Numbered from the stretch's first letter, positions 34,918 to 47,495 are shown. The stretch: 64,000 nt of DNA from Bowmanella denitrificans (GCF_002887595.1 NZ_PEBU01000005.1:285105-349104); one strand, 5' to 3'. The notes: generated by a model from the sequence alone, not told the origin. Numbers and translations are program-made.

Positions 34918-37674
34918 TTAGAAGCTGGCGCGTACACCTAAACTGAAGCGACGGCCTGAGAACTCATACATGCTGGGGAACACCGGTGCGATGGTGTAGG
35001 CACGAGTTTCCTCATCGGTAATGTTAATACCTTCCAGCGACAACTTGATGTCGTCGGTCAGGTGATAACCCAGTGATAGATCCAACTGACCATAGGCATC
35101 GCGATACACCGGATACATATCCCGCTCAATGACTTCTACGTATTTATCTTTGTAGTTGTAAGACAAACGTGCATCGAAGGCGGCATTTTCGTAGTAGAGG
35201 GTGGCGTTCCAGGTTTTATCTGACAGGCCTTCGGGTGGCGTAGGAATAGCCAGATCAGAGGCACCGGTCAGAGAATTGTCCAGCATGGTGTAGTTGGCGT
35301 TGATGCCAAAACCTTCCAGCACAGGATGCAGCATACTGAGCGGGAATTGGGCAATCAGTTCCACTCCTGACACATCATAGGCGCCTTCGGCATTGACCTT
35401 CTGATACACGTCAAAGTCATACACGCCATCAACCGTGCCATTGGCATTATATTTGGTCACATCCTTAACCACACCGGTCAGGCTCTCGCGCACCACCCCT
35501 TCAATGGTTTTTTCGAAGTAAGACACTGCCAGCAGACCACCATTTTCCAGATAGTACTCCAGGCCAATTTCCCACTGATCGGCATAGGTGGGTTTCAGGT
35601 CCGGGTTACCGTCACGGTATTTAAATTCGTTAACGCTGACGGTGCGCTTATAAGCAATATCGCCCAGCGCCGGGCGCATCAGGGTTTCGGAATAGGCCGC
35701 GCGCAGCATCAAGTCATCAGACAATTCCATCATCAGGTTGGCACTGGGCAGCACTTCCTGATATCCCCCATCCTTGGACACAGGCTCAGGGGTATAGCCT
35801 GTGGAGCCGTCACTGTTTTGCACCTGGTGGTAACCAAAGGACAACACCGAGGTGTCTACGTAACGCACACCGGCATTAAGGGTGACCGGCATATGCCCAA
35901 TATCAAACAGGAAATCTGTCATGGCATACAGGCTCAGGACCTCCTCGTCCACCTGATAAAATTCACTGTCGGCAAAGTCCACGTTAAAGCCGCTGTAGCG
36001 GAAGGTGTCTCTGGCGTAATCGTTACCCACCTGCGACCACTGCGGGCTGCCGTCGAGCTGCTTCATATAGCGCCCACCGGGTACCAGGTCGGAAATTAAC
36101 TGAATGTCGCTGTCTTGTAATGTGCGGGTGTTACGCCAGGAGCTGTCTCCCTCGGCCGGTCCACGCACCGTATTGCTGCCGCGGTTACGCTGTTTGGATT
36201 TGTCGGTGTAACGCACGCCAAACTGCACCTTAGCCAGGGACGGCAGAAAATCCAGACTCAAAGGGCGGGCAAAATCCAACTGCGCAGCATATTTGTCATC
36301 CTGTATTTCTTCCAGATTAACCTCGTAGGAATCAAACAGGTATTTGTCCGGCGAGTTGTACATATCGATGCTTTGGGGGTTGGCGCTGACAATAGTCTCA
36401 CCACCTGTGTCGGTATAGCGGCTGCGGGACGGGGCAAAGGCCACATGCTTGAGATTGCTGGTATCTGACAGTTTTTCTGCACCGGAATAGCCCAGCAGGC
36501 CGGTGATTTGCCAGTTAGCCACATCCCAGTCCAGACTCAGGCTGTATTGGCTGTAGTCGGTTTCGTGCACATTTTCTTTACTGAGGAATTCATGCTGAGT
36601 GGCGGCGTAAGATACATCGGTCAGCACCACCACCCCATAATCAGCCAGGGTGGTATTGTCATAGCTATGTACCTGTTCCAGTGCGCTGATGCTGGAGGCG
36701 GAATAAGCGGCAGCATCGTATTCATCCTCGGTGTTGTCGTATCCTCCCAGCATGGCATCAAAGGTCAGGCTCAGCGTTTCACTGGGCTTAAATTGTAATG
36801 ACGCAGTGGCTCCCCATTTGTCCTGGTCATTGAGATAGGCACGGTCGCCGACTTTATCCAGAAACACCACGCGATTGGTTTGCTCGGTATCAAATGGATC
36901 GCTGATCACCACGCCGGTATCGCGCGCCAGCACCTCAATGGTCTGGTCTGACTGCCACTGTGAAGAACCTTTTTTCTCGGTCCAGCGGGACAGGGGACGG
37001 AAATTGATGCCCGAATTAGAATCGGTGCGGTTGGTGCGGCTGGCTTTGGAGAAAGACACCAGCGCCCCCCAGTCACCAAAGGTGTCACTGGCCAGGAAAG
37101 AGAATTTTGGATCGGTCTTTTCAGAAATGGAGTTATAGGCGGCATCAGCCGACACCACAAGCTGGCGTTCGTTGTAGTCAAAGGGCCTGGCGGTGGAAAT
37201 CAGCACCGAACCGGCAATACCGCCTTCCTCATCGGCGGCGGTCGGGGATTTTTGCACTGTAACGCCCTGAATAATTTCTGAGGCGAAAATATCAAATTCC
37301 ACATCGCGGCCACCACTGCCAGAGGCGGTAGCCAGACCGTTGATGGACACATGGGTGAACTCACTGGGCAAACTGCGCACATTCACTTTACTGCCCAGGC
37401 CCTTGTTACGCTCGATTGTTACCCCTGGCATACGTTGCAGGGCTTCGGCCAGGTTTTGCTCCGGGAAATCGGCAATGTCGGTAGCCACAATAGAGTCAGA
37501 AAAACCAATATTGTTGCGTTTAATATCCACTGCCCGTTCCAGGCTTTTGGCGTAACTGCCGGTGACCACAATTTCTTCAATCGCTGCAGCCTCATCCTGA
37601 GCCATAACGGGAACAGACAAAACGGAGCCCAAAGCCAGAGCCAGGGGGGAAAAAACAAACAAGGAGGATTTCAT
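34918..37674 (-). CDS. TonB-dependent receptor (TIGR01782-like, no STN)
   Basis: 918 residues: signal peptide to SVPVMA, TonB-box-like EEIVVTGSY, plug with FPEQNLAEALQRMPGVTIER and KVNVRSLPSEFTHVSINGL, barrel ending GVRASF. The plug form is that of the large Xanthomonas/Caulobacter-type receptors. It is the first gene of the leftward operon with the phosphoesterase and stands divergent to ECF/FecR/STN-receptor genes across a 217-bp gap holding a large inverted repeat. Probable cargo: a phosphate-containing organic compound (inferred from neighbour and Pho-like sites). Confidence 0.93.
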   Translation of the reverse strand: MKSSLFVFSPLALALGSVLSVPVMAQDEAAAIEEIVVTGSYAKSLERAVDIKRNNIGFSDSIVATDIADFPEQNLAEALQRMPGVTIERNKGLGSKVNVRSLPSEFTHVSINGLATASGSGGRDVEFDIFASEIIQGVTVQKSPTAADEEGGIAGSVLISTARPFDYNERQLVVSADAAYNSISEKTDPKFSFLASDTFGDWGALVSFSKASRTNRTDSNSGINFRPLSRWTEKKGSSQWQSDQTIEVLARDTGVVISDPFDTEQTNRVVFLDKVGDRAYLNDQDKWGATASLQFKPSETLSLTFDAMLGGYDNTEDEYDAAAYSASSISALEQVHSYDNTTLADYGVVVLTDVSYAATQHEFLSKENVHETDYSQYSLSLDWDVANWQITGLLGYSGAEKLSDTSNLKHVAFAPSRSRYTDTGGETIVSANPQSIDMYNSPDKYLFDSYEVNLEEIQDDKYAAQLDFARPLSLDFLPSLAKVQFGVRYTDKSKQRNRGSNTVRGPAEGDSSWRNTRTLQDSDIQLISDLVPGGRYMKQLDGSPQWSQVGNDYARDTFRYSGFNVDFADSEFYQVDEEVLSLYAMTDFLFDIGHMPVTLNAGVRYVDTSVLSFGYHQVQNSDGSTGYTPEPVSKDGGYQEVLPSANLMMELSDDLMLRAAYSETLMRPALGDIAYKRTVSVNEFKYRDGNPDLKPTYADQWEIGLEYYLENGGLLAVSYFEKTIEGVVRESLTGVVKDVTKYNANGTVDGVYDFDVYQKVNAEGAYDVSGVELIAQFPLSMLHPVLEGFGINANYTMLDNSLTGASDLAIPTPPEGLSDKTWNATLYYENAAFDARLSYNYKDKYVEVIERDMYPVYRDAYGQLDLSLGYHLTDDIKLSLEGINITDEETRAYTIAPVFPSMYEFSGRRFSLGVRASF

Positions 37675-37754
37675 GTTTTCAGCTTCCTGAGTTGGTTATG
37701 TGTGACAGCCAGTGCTGCAATGTCGTCCCTCTAGACGTCAGGAAGAACACCGAT

Positions 37755-37837
37755 GGGGACGCGTTTTTTTATGAAGTTTTTGTGTCAGTCAGACATCACA
37801 TCGCTGTCATGAAAACTTCATAAAAATGTTCGTCCCC
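37755..37837. promoter_or_regulatory. Large inverted repeat with two divergent Pho-box-like sites
   Basis: Arms 37755-37788 and 37804-37837 are inverted copies (shared core TTTTTATGAAGTTTT, ends GGGGAC/GTCCCC). On the + strand CTGTCAT-GAAA-ACTTCAT (37804-37821) and on the - strand CTGACAC-AAAA-ACTTCAT (37788-37771) each look like a PhoB box of two 7-mers 11 bp apart, one facing each divergent operon. A -10-like TACAAT lies at 37845-37850 on the + strand. Confidence 0.55.
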
Positions 37838-37891
37838 CTTTGGCTACAATGCGCGTCTTAACGCTAATAGGCCCACCTATCAGATTTCATC

Positions 37892-38473
37892 ATGCAGTTG
37901 CCCTTTCGCCGAGCCAAAGCCGTTACCCCAGGTTCATCAGCCCCGCTGCTGACCTGCCTGATGGCCAATCAGACTGCACTTAAGGCCTATATTCGCCGGG
38001 CCCTGCCGGAAGAAGCCGATGTGGAGGATCTGTTCCAGAAGTTGCTGTTAAAGGCGCTGCGTATGGACAACCAACAGGGTATCGACAACCCCTTGGCTTA
38101 TGGCTACAAAATGGCCCAGAGCCTGATCATCGATCATCTGCGGGAGTCTCAACGCCAACCTGATGAGCTGGTGCATGAGCCCGAAGCCCCGTCACTGTGC
38201 CTGGACACTTTGCTCGACCACCAACAGCGCATCACCTTGTACAAACAAGTGATAGCCACCATGCCGGCACTGCGACGAGAAGTGTTTATCCGCCGTCGCC
38301 TGCACAGTGAAAGTCGTGACACTATTGCCAGAGCCATGGGCCTGAGCGAAGAGGCGATCAAGAAGCATCTGAGCCGGGCCATGGATGACCTGCGCCAGGC
38401 AATGGAAAAACTCGACCCTGACCTGTCCCCAAATAGTCAGTCGGGCGGTCATAGCAATAAGTCATTCAGGTAG
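37892..38473 (+). CDS. FecI-type ECF sigma factor
   Basis: 193 residues. Region 2: EEADVEDLFQKLLLKAL and PLAYGYKMAQSLIIDHLRES; region 4: MPALRREVFIRRRLHSESRD and MGLSEEAIKKHLSRAMDDLR. Its TAG stop is directly followed by the ATG of the FecR gene with no gap. It should be controlled by that FecR and by the STN receptor at 39417. The Pho-box-like site upstream suggests added control by phosphate. Confidence 0.9.
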   Translation: MQLPFRRAKAVTPGSSAPLLTCLMANQTALKAYIRRALPEEADVEDLFQKLLLKALRMDNQQGIDNPLAYGYKMAQSLIIDHLRESQRQPDELVHEPEAPSLCLDTLLDHQQRITLYKQVIATMPALRREVFIRRRLHSESRDTIARAMGLSEEAIKKHLSRAMDDLRQAMEKLDPDLSPNSQSGGHSNKSFR

Positions 38474-39370
38474 ATGCAGATGTCAGACAAGCCACGCCAC
38501 ACCCAGCACCGCCAAAAACTGGAACAAGCCATTTGGCAGGACGATGCCCTGACGGAGGCTTTGCAGCAGTGGCAGACTCAGCAACCGGCTGAAGCGCCGC
38601 TGAAAAAACGCCTTATGCCGCCTGCACTGTATGCCCTGGCAGCGACCATTTTGGTTTGTGTGTTGAGTGTCTATCTACTGATGCCAGCCACAGAGAATAT
38701 CCCACTCGCGCATACAAACAGCCAGGCCAAACCCATTCAGTTTCAAAGCCAACAAGCCAGAGACATTGTTTTGAGTGACCAAACCCAGGTGGCCATGAAT
38801 CGCGACAGCCATCTGACCTTTGTCGAACATGCTGACAGCCGTGAAGTCATTCTGTCCAAAGGAGAGGCTTACTTTGATGTGGCTCGCAATGAATCCAAAC
38901 CCTTTAGTGTTAAAGTCGGTGATACGCAGGTCACCGTATTGGGCACCCGTTTTAATATCAATCGCTTAGCCAACCAGGTCGAGGTACAGGTATTTCATGG
39001 CAAAGTGGCCGTGACTCAGCTTTCCAGTCAGCAAAGTGTGCAGCTTAGTGTTGGCCAGCAGCTCAGTATTGACGCTTTGGGCATGCATAGCGGGCAGGTA
39101 ACTGGAGATGCACCGGCCTGGCAGTCGGGTTGGCTGAATATAGACAATCAAGCATTGTCCCGCGTGGTATTGCAGTTGTCCCGTTACAGTGACAAGCCGG
39201 TATTAGTCAGCGATGAGCTCAGCAACCTGCCAGTCAGTGGCCGTTTTCGCACCGGTGATATTCCAGGAGCACTGGACCTGATTAGCAAGCTATATGGCCT
39301 GAAGACTGACAATTTCAGCGACAGTTATCTGCTGAGTAAGGCCCCTGTCATAAAAACGTCACCTGAATAA
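38474..39370 (+). CDS. FecR-family sigma regulator
   Basis: 298 residues. The cytoplasmic N-terminal part is short (about 50 residues) and lacks the clear DUF4880 pattern seen in the other two FecR proteins of the window. A membrane helix (ALYALAATILVCVLSVYLLM) is followed by the FecR domain (SQQARDIVLSDQTQVAMN, VLGTRFNINRL) and a C-terminal STN-like module (VVLQLSRYSDKPVLV). Start ATG immediately follows the sigma gene stop. Confidence 0.9.
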   Translation: MQMSDKPRHTQHRQKLEQAIWQDDALTEALQQWQTQQPAEAPLKKRLMPPALYALAATILVCVLSVYLLMPATENIPLAHTNSQAKPIQFQSQQARDIVLSDQTQVAMNRDSHLTFVEHADSREVILSKGEAYFDVARNESKPFSVKVGDTQVTVLGTRFNINRLANQVEVQVFHGKVAVTQLSSQQSVQLSVGQQLSIDALGMHSGQVTGDAPAWQSGWLNIDNQALSRVVLQLSRYSDKPVLVSDELSNLPVSGRFRTGDIPGALDLISKLYGLKTDNFSDSYLLSKAPVIKTSPE

Positions 39371-39416
39371 TACAGGCTTACAGGCCAGTTTCAGCCACAA
39401 CTGACTCGTCTGCCAA

Positions 39417-42263
39417 ATGCTTAAAACACTGTCGGCCTTATTGATGTTGCTGGCACCAGGCTGTCTGATGGCCGCACCACTGGCAGAGGTATTAAGCGCA
39501 TTGGCCCGCCAGCACCAGGTCGCCATCGTGTTTAACCAGGCCGAGCTGACGGATATCCAGGTTGATATGCCGGATACCGAATTACCACTGCAGGTGGTTT
39601 TACAACAGCTACTTGTCGACTTACCTCTTGATCTGGAGATCAGCGACAACGGAGTTGTGATCCGCCAGCGCAGTCAAAGCGCAAAAAACCAAGCCGAAGC
39701 AACCAAAATACTGGAAGAAGTCCGGGTCACCGGCACTGCCCTGACAGCAAATCCCCAGCAACTTGAGCGGGATTATCAGGCCGCTACCCGCGCCAGCCGT
39801 CAACTCAAACAACAGCAGATTGGCGACAGTGATTATTTACTTGGCGCGATGCTAAAGGGGCTGCCAGCAGAAAACCTGGCCGAGTCCATGCAGGCCCTGC
39901 CGGGCCTCAGTATCAGCCGTGACCGGGGTGAAGGCCTGAATATTAACGCAGGTGGTCTGGGGCCTGCCTACCAGTTAACTCTGTTAAATGGCAGGCGCAT
40001 TGCCAACACAGAAAATGTCAGAAACAGTAATCAGTATGGCCAGGAATATCGCTTCGACACACTAAGCGCCGGGGTATTTTCTGCGGTGGAATTGCATAAA
40101 ACCGCCGACAGCGCTTTACCCGCCGGAGCCATAGGCGCGGTAGCCAATATTATCAATGAAAAGCCACTTGCCCTGCCCAGCCAGCAAACGCAATTGACCT
40201 TATCCGGTACTAACCTGTCAGGTGACAACCAGGTGCAACCCAATATGACCATCGCCAGCAATGGGTTTAGCGCTCAACGCCAATGGGCCTGGCTGGCCAA
40301 ACTGAACTATCAGAGCCGGGTCCAGCGGCAGTTTCAGTACGAGACCTGGCACTGGGGCCGCAATGCCGATGCCCCCGCCCAGTATCACTACCCTCAGCTC
40401 GATGACACCACATTGGTACCTGTTGATGGGCTGGCGCTGACCATAGAAAACGAAGACAGAACCCGGCTCAGTGCCCTGTTAACTGCCCAGTGGCAACCAA
40501 CTTCACACACCAGTTGGCTGGTAAGCGGCTTTTTGTCGGATACCGACTATGCCTTTGATGAGCACAGGTTGTCGGTAAACCCCGCAAGTAAAACAGCGAT
40601 TCCACATTTGATTTCTGCGGACAATGCCCTGTCCGCCGTGACATACCGCGATGCCGATATTAAAAGTGCCCGAGAAGTGTCAGGGTTGAATTACCAGCAT
40701 CAAACCTGGCAGGCCAGTGGTGAACACCAGGCTAGCTTTTTAGGTTGGCCGCTGCTTATTCAGCCCTATCTGAGCCTGAGCCAGGCCATCAGCCGGACCA
40801 CCTCTCCCATTACCCGGCTACGCAGCGAAATAGCCAGGACGGATCTGGAGTTTGCCATTGATGCGCAAAGATTAGGGCAATTCACGCTCAGTAACCCGGC
40901 ACTGAGCCCCGACAGTTTTTCCCGTATCAGCGGCATCAGTGAACGGCATATTCGGGTGGATAATCAGGTGCAGGAGACAGGAGCGGATGCCACAATTGAG
41001 CTTTCTCAGCGCAGTCAGTTAGACCTGGGGCTAATGCTGAGCAGGCATCATCACCAATACCATCGTCAGGATATTGAACTCAACACTGAACAACTGGCCG
41101 CCATAGATGCACACAATGCCCTTTATTATCAGGCTTTGCCTACCCCTTTTGAGGCTGACTTTGCCGCCCAGGTTGCCAGTCAGTGGCTGATTCCCAGCCT
41201 TCAGCTGCAAAGCGACCAGCGCCATCTGCTGACATTCGGCGCGATGTCACAAAGCGATAAACTGAACAGCTACCGCGTCGATTTTCGTACCACCGAAGCC
41301 TTTGTTAACGGCCAATGGCAGCTTGCCGGCATAACAGGCGTGCAGTTACAGGGTGGCCTACGGTACAGTGCCACCCAAAGCCAATCTCAGGGATTTAGCC
41401 TGTTCGACGACCAGCAGGTCGTGCCCAGACACAGTCGTAGCCGTTACCGCCACTGGTTACCGTCATTAAGCTTACTGTGGCAACCCGGCACAAACTGGCA
41501 ATGGCGCAGTGCGATATCGCGCAGCATGGCGCTGCCCAACTATTCCGATCTGAACCCTAAAATTCATGCCCATTCTGGCGGTCAGCCTTATGCAGAGGGC
41601 GGAAATCCGGCCCTACGGCCGGTGGAATCGAGGAATCTGTCCAGTTCCCTGAGCTACACCGCAGCAGGCGGTCAGCTATCGCTACTCTGGTTTGACAAAC
41701 AGTTGAGTCATTTTATCAGCGAGCAGGTTAGCCAATTGACCTATATGGGCCAGCAATACAACCTGCGCAGTAAAACCAACCAAGGACAGGGGGCTGTTTC
41801 TGGCATTGTGGCCAGTTTGTCACTGGATATTCCCCTGCCGATAAACGGGTTAGACAGTCTGGGGCTGTCCACCAGCATCACCCAACTTGACCACGAAGGC
41901 GAATATCAGGTGGCAGGCCAGCCAAAGGTACGCCCATTGGAAGGTGTATCAAAGCGTAGCGCCAATCTGCGTATGGTACTGCGTGGCGGCCCCTGGCAGG
42001 GCGCAGTGAACATGAATTTTCGCAGCCGCTACCTGGAACAACTGGACAATACCAATCGCGCAGACGTCTGGGTGGATGACTTTACCAGCCTGGATACCAG
42101 CCTGTCCTTCACACCACTGGAGCAGGTATTGTTGCGACTGGATATTTACAACCTGCTCAATCAGAACAAACGCCGCTATGCACAAGACGGCCATGCCCAG
42201 GCATTAATGAAAGTGGAAGACTTTGGTGTCCGTTTCGCCTTTTCCCTGCAACTGCAGTGGTAA
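39417..42263 (+). CDS. TonB-dependent receptor with STN domain (TIGR01782-like)
   Basis: 948 residues: signal peptide to about residue 17 (LLMLLAPGCLMA), STN domain (residues about 20-80, LAEVLSALARQHQVAIVF), linker, TonB-box-like EEVRVTGTA, plug (NLAESMQALPGLSISRDRGE, LTLLNGRRIAN), barrel ending FSLQLQW. It is co-transcribed with ECF and FecR (46-bp gap). The plug type matches that of the divergent receptor at 34918, so both may handle related substrates, one of them also sensing it. Confidence 0.93.
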   Translation: MLKTLSALLMLLAPGCLMAAPLAEVLSALARQHQVAIVFNQAELTDIQVDMPDTELPLQVVLQQLLVDLPLDLEISDNGVVIRQRSQSAKNQAEATKILEEVRVTGTALTANPQQLERDYQAATRASRQLKQQQIGDSDYLLGAMLKGLPAENLAESMQALPGLSISRDRGEGLNINAGGLGPAYQLTLLNGRRIANTENVRNSNQYGQEYRFDTLSAGVFSAVELHKTADSALPAGAIGAVANIINEKPLALPSQQTQLTLSGTNLSGDNQVQPNMTIASNGFSAQRQWAWLAKLNYQSRVQRQFQYETWHWGRNADAPAQYHYPQLDDTTLVPVDGLALTIENEDRTRLSALLTAQWQPTSHTSWLVSGFLSDTDYAFDEHRLSVNPASKTAIPHLISADNALSAVTYRDADIKSAREVSGLNYQHQTWQASGEHQASFLGWPLLIQPYLSLSQAISRTTSPITRLRSEIARTDLEFAIDAQRLGQFTLSNPALSPDSFSRISGISERHIRVDNQVQETGADATIELSQRSQLDLGLMLSRHHHQYHRQDIELNTEQLAAIDAHNALYYQALPTPFEADFAAQVASQWLIPSLQLQSDQRHLLTFGAMSQSDKLNSYRVDFRTTEAFVNGQWQLAGITGVQLQGGLRYSATQSQSQGFSLFDDQQVVPRHSRSRYRHWLPSLSLLWQPGTNWQWRSAISRSMALPNYSDLNPKIHAHSGGQPYAEGGNPALRPVESRNLSSSLSYTAAGGQLSLLWFDKQLSHFISEQVSQLTYMGQQYNLRSKTNQGQGAVSGIVASLSLDIPLPINGLDSLGLSTSITQLDHEGEYQVAGQPKVRPLEGVSKRSANLRMVLRGGPWQGAVNMNFRSRYLEQLDNTNRADVWVDDFTSLDTSLSFTPLEQVLLRLDIYNLLNQNKRRYAQDGHAQALMKVEDFGVRFAFSLQLQW

Positions 42264-42382
42264 GGCCCAGCATACCTTTGATTCAGCCAACCTATTGCAT
42301 CAATCAGTTTTCTTCATAGCCAACCATCTGGTGTACCGATAAAAGCCACCTATAGTTACCCAGGGCAAAAACAACCTGATAA

Positions 42383-44623
<2,241 letters not shown>

Positions 44624-44633
44624 TATTCAGCAG

Positions 44634-44665
44634 CAAGCGGCGCGATTGCGCCGCTTGTTATCTGT
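44634..44665 (+). terminator. Rho-independent terminator after katG
   Basis: CAAGCGGCGC and GCGCCGCTTG form a 10-bp stem with loop GATT, followed by TTATCTGTT, 10 bp after the stop. Confidence 0.75.
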
Positions 44666-44691
44666 TGGAATGCCGATATACCAGGCGATGG

Positions 44692-45099
44692 TCAGGTCTC
44701 CGGCCCGGCCAGAGAGTCCAGAATCGCGCAGTCCGGGTGACTGTCACCGCAGCACTGACTGGCCAGCTTCTGAAGCACCCCATGGATCTGCTGTAACTCG
44801 GCGATTTTTTGGGCCACATCCTGTAGATGTTGTTCAGCAATCTGCTTCACTTCCCGGCTTTCTCTGCCAGGGTCACGCCACAGGTTCAGCAACGAGTGGA
44901 TCTCTTCCAGCGAAAAGCCCAGTTGGCGGCCACGGCGGATAAAATGTAACTGGCGCAGTTGCTGGGCATTATACAAACGGTAACCGGATTCGGTACGCGG
45001 GGTTTTCTCCAATAATCCGGATTGTTCATAATGGCGGATCATTTTAGCCGACAGGCCACTGGCCTTCGCTGCCTCACCAATGGTCAGTAACTTAGTCAT
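44692..45099 (-). CDS. cueR: CueR-type MerR-family copper-responsive activator
   Basis: 135 residues from the ATG at 45099; the longer frame runs into copA. The winged HTH is LLTIGEAAKASGLSAKMIRHYE and the long dimerisation helix follows. The C-terminal metal loop contains CCGDSHPDCAIL, matching the two-Cys Cu(I)/Ag(I) site of CueR (spacing C-x7-C from the second Cys). It overlaps the copA stop by 8 bases, so it is co-transcribed with copA. It should bind the promoter at 47496-47526 and activate both genes when Cu(I) is present. Confidence 0.92.
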   Translation of the reverse strand: MTKLLTIGEAAKASGLSAKMIRHYEQSGLLEKTPRTESGYRLYNAQQLRQLHFIRRGRQLGFSLEEIHSLLNLWRDPGRESREVKQIAEQHLQDVAQKIAELQQIHGVLQKLASQCCGDSHPDCAILDSLAGPET

Positions 45100-47464
45100 G
45101 CTTTTTTGCCCTCCAACGCTGTAACAACAGGGCGTTGCTGACCACCAACAGACTGCTGCTGGCCATCGCCGCACCGGCAATAATCGGATTAAGATACCCC
45201 AGCGCCGCAGCGGGTATACCAATCACATTGAAAATAAATGCCCAGAACAGATTCTGGCGGATCTTCTGATAGGTCTTACGCGCCAACACCAGTGCAGTTG
45301 CCACCAGGTTTGGCTCACCGCGCATTAAGGTCATGGCCGATGCGCTCACTGCCACTTCGGTGCCGGTGGCCATGGCCATGCCCAGATCGGCCTGAGCCAG
45401 CGCCGGTGCATCGTTGATACCGTCCCCCACCATGGCCACCTTAAAGCCCTGCTGCTGATAGCGTTTTACCCTGGCTGCTTTGTCCGCCGGCAATACTTCC
45501 GCTTCAACAGTATCCAGGCCTAGTTCAGCGGCCACCTGCTCGGCGCTGGCTTTACTGTCGCCGGTTAACATGGCTACTTTTATGCCCTGGCGCTGCAAAC
45601 GCTGCACCGCACTTTTGCTGCTGGCTTTGATAGTGTCGGAAAAACACAACAGCCCCATCAGCTTAGCGCCACCATCGTTGAGCACCGCCAGCCAGGAAAT
45701 GGATGCCCCTTTCACATTGACCTTGTCGGTGGGCAGGTCCAGTTTGTGCTCACGCATCCAGTGACTGCTACCCAGCAGCCAGGTCTGCCCTTGCATCTCG
45801 CCACTCACACCTTTACCTGCCACCACCTTAAAGTTGTCTACCGCCAGCGCGCTTATATCTTGCTGCTCGGCTTTTTGTACCACGGCTTTAGCCAGAGGAT
45901 GCTCACTGTTTTGCTGCAGCGAATACGCCAGTTGCAGTAAATCTTGGGAACTGTCCTGCAAGGCCGTTAACTGACTGAGCTGCGGCTTACCTTCGGTGAG
46001 TGTGCCGGTTTTATCAAACACCACTAAATCAATGCCCTGAGCCTGTTCCAGGGCGCGCGCATCCTTAACCAGAATCCCCTGTTTGGCGGCCGTGCCGGTG
46101 CCGGCCATAATCGCCGCCGGGGTTGCCAAGCCAAGGGCACAAGGGCAAGCAATCACCAATACTGCCACGGCGTTTAATATTCCCACCGTCCAGTCGCCGG
46201 TTGCCAGGCCCCAGCCTGACAGCGCCACCAGCGCGACCAACAGCACCACCGGCACAAATACCGCGCTGATGCGATCCACCAAGGCTTGCACCGGCGCCTT
46301 GGCCCCCTGGGCCTGCTCAACCAAGCGGATAATCTTCGCCAGGGTCGACTCAGCGCCCACTTTGGTGGCCACCAGCTCCAGCACCCCATCCAGATTGACA
46401 GAGCCGCCAATGGCGTTATCGCCAACTTTTTTATGCAGCGGCAGGCTCTCGCCACTGATCATGGACTCATCTACCTGACTGTCACCGGACTGAATTTCGC
46501 CATCCACCGGAATGCGCTCACCGGGCAACACCTTGACCTTGTCACCGCTTTTCAGGCTGGCGGCAGGCACGGATTGCCAGCTACCGTCCCGCCATAATCG
46601 GGCTTCAATGGGCTGCAGATTTTCCAGCGCCTTCAGTGCGTCTGTAGTGCGCCGTTTGGCTCGGCGTTCCAGGTATTTACCCAGCAGTACCAGGGTTAAT
46701 ACCGCTGCACTGCTTTCAAAATACAGATTTGGCATGCCCTGGCCCTCGAACACCGCCCATAAATACAACGACAGACCATAGGCCGCCGAAGTACCAATGG
46801 CCACCAGCAGGTCCATATTGCCGCTACCGGCTTTTATGGCCCGCCAGCCCGCAGAATAAAAACGCGCACCGAAGTAAAATTGTACCGGTGTGGCCAGCAA
46901 CCACTGCCACAAGGGCGGTAGCATCCAGTCGCTGCCAAACAACATGCCGACCATGGGCAGCACCAGTGGCAGGGTGAATAAGCTTGCCCCTGTCACTGGC
47001 CAGCTTTCGCGCTGGAAAAAACCTGGTTCACTGGTTGTTCTCTCGCTGGCGGATTTGTCCGCATCCAACAGTTGGTAACCAGCCTGCTCAACGGCGGCAA
47101 ACAACAGCGAGACATCCAGTCCCGCCAGATGCTCGATGCTGACCTGCTCGCTGGCCAGATTAACCGAGGCCTGAATAACCCCGCTGACCGCGTTTAGCGC
47201 CTTTTCCACTGTACCGGCACAGGATGCACAGGTCATGCCCTCTACCCCAAACTGGCAGGTCTGGGTGGGCACCTTGTAGCCGGCCGAGTCGATGGCGGCA
47301 ATTAACGATGCCGCATCAGCCTCGCCCTGCACGGTGGCGGTTTCAGCAGCCAGATTAACCTGCGCCTGGCTGACCCCTTGCACTTGCATCAGGGCTTTTT
47401 CAATACGCCCCACGCAGGACGCGCAGCCCATACCACTAATAGGTAACTGCATGCTATTTGCCAT
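45092..47464 (-). CDS. copA: Cu(I)-exporting P1B-type ATPase
   Basis: 790 residues from the ATG at 47464, with GGAG 7 bases upstream (frame opens at 47479). Two N-terminal heavy-metal domains with GMGCASC and GMTCASC, then membrane helices, the actuator motif SGESLP, the CPC ion-binding helix (IACPCALGLATP), the phosphorylation motif DKTGTLTEG, and GDGINDAPAL. It pumps Cu(I) from cytoplasm to periplasm. Its promoter has the 19-bp spacer of MerR-family control. The next gene, cueR, overlaps its 3' end. Confidence 0.96.
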   Translation of the reverse strand: MANSMQLPISGMGCASCVGRIEKALMQVQGVSQAQVNLAAETATVQGEADAASLIAAIDSAGYKVPTQTCQFGVEGMTCASCAGTVEKALNAVSGVIQASVNLASEQVSIEHLAGLDVSLLFAAVEQAGYQLLDADKSASERTTSEPGFFQRESWPVTGASLFTLPLVLPMVGMLFGSDWMLPPLWQWLLATPVQFYFGARFYSAGWRAIKAGSGNMDLLVAIGTSAAYGLSLYLWAVFEGQGMPNLYFESSAAVLTLVLLGKYLERRAKRRTTDALKALENLQPIEARLWRDGSWQSVPAASLKSGDKVKVLPGERIPVDGEIQSGDSQVDESMISGESLPLHKKVGDNAIGGSVNLDGVLELVATKVGAESTLAKIIRLVEQAQGAKAPVQALVDRISAVFVPVVLLVALVALSGWGLATGDWTVGILNAVAVLVIACPCALGLATPAAIMAGTGTAAKQGILVKDARALEQAQGIDLVVFDKTGTLTEGKPQLSQLTALQDSSQDLLQLAYSLQQNSEHPLAKAVVQKAEQQDISALAVDNFKVVAGKGVSGEMQGQTWLLGSSHWMREHKLDLPTDKVNVKGASISWLAVLNDGGAKLMGLLCFSDTIKASSKSAVQRLQRQGIKVAMLTGDSKASAEQVAAELGLDTVEAEVLPADKAARVKRYQQQGFKVAMVGDGINDAPALAQADLGMAMATGTEVAVSASAMTLMRGEPNLVATALVLARKTYQKIRQNLFWAFIFNVIGIPAAALGYLNPIIAGAAMASSSLLVVSNALLLQRWRAKKHD

Positions 47465-47495
47465 GTTAATCTCCAACACCAGCTTAGATAGCTCA

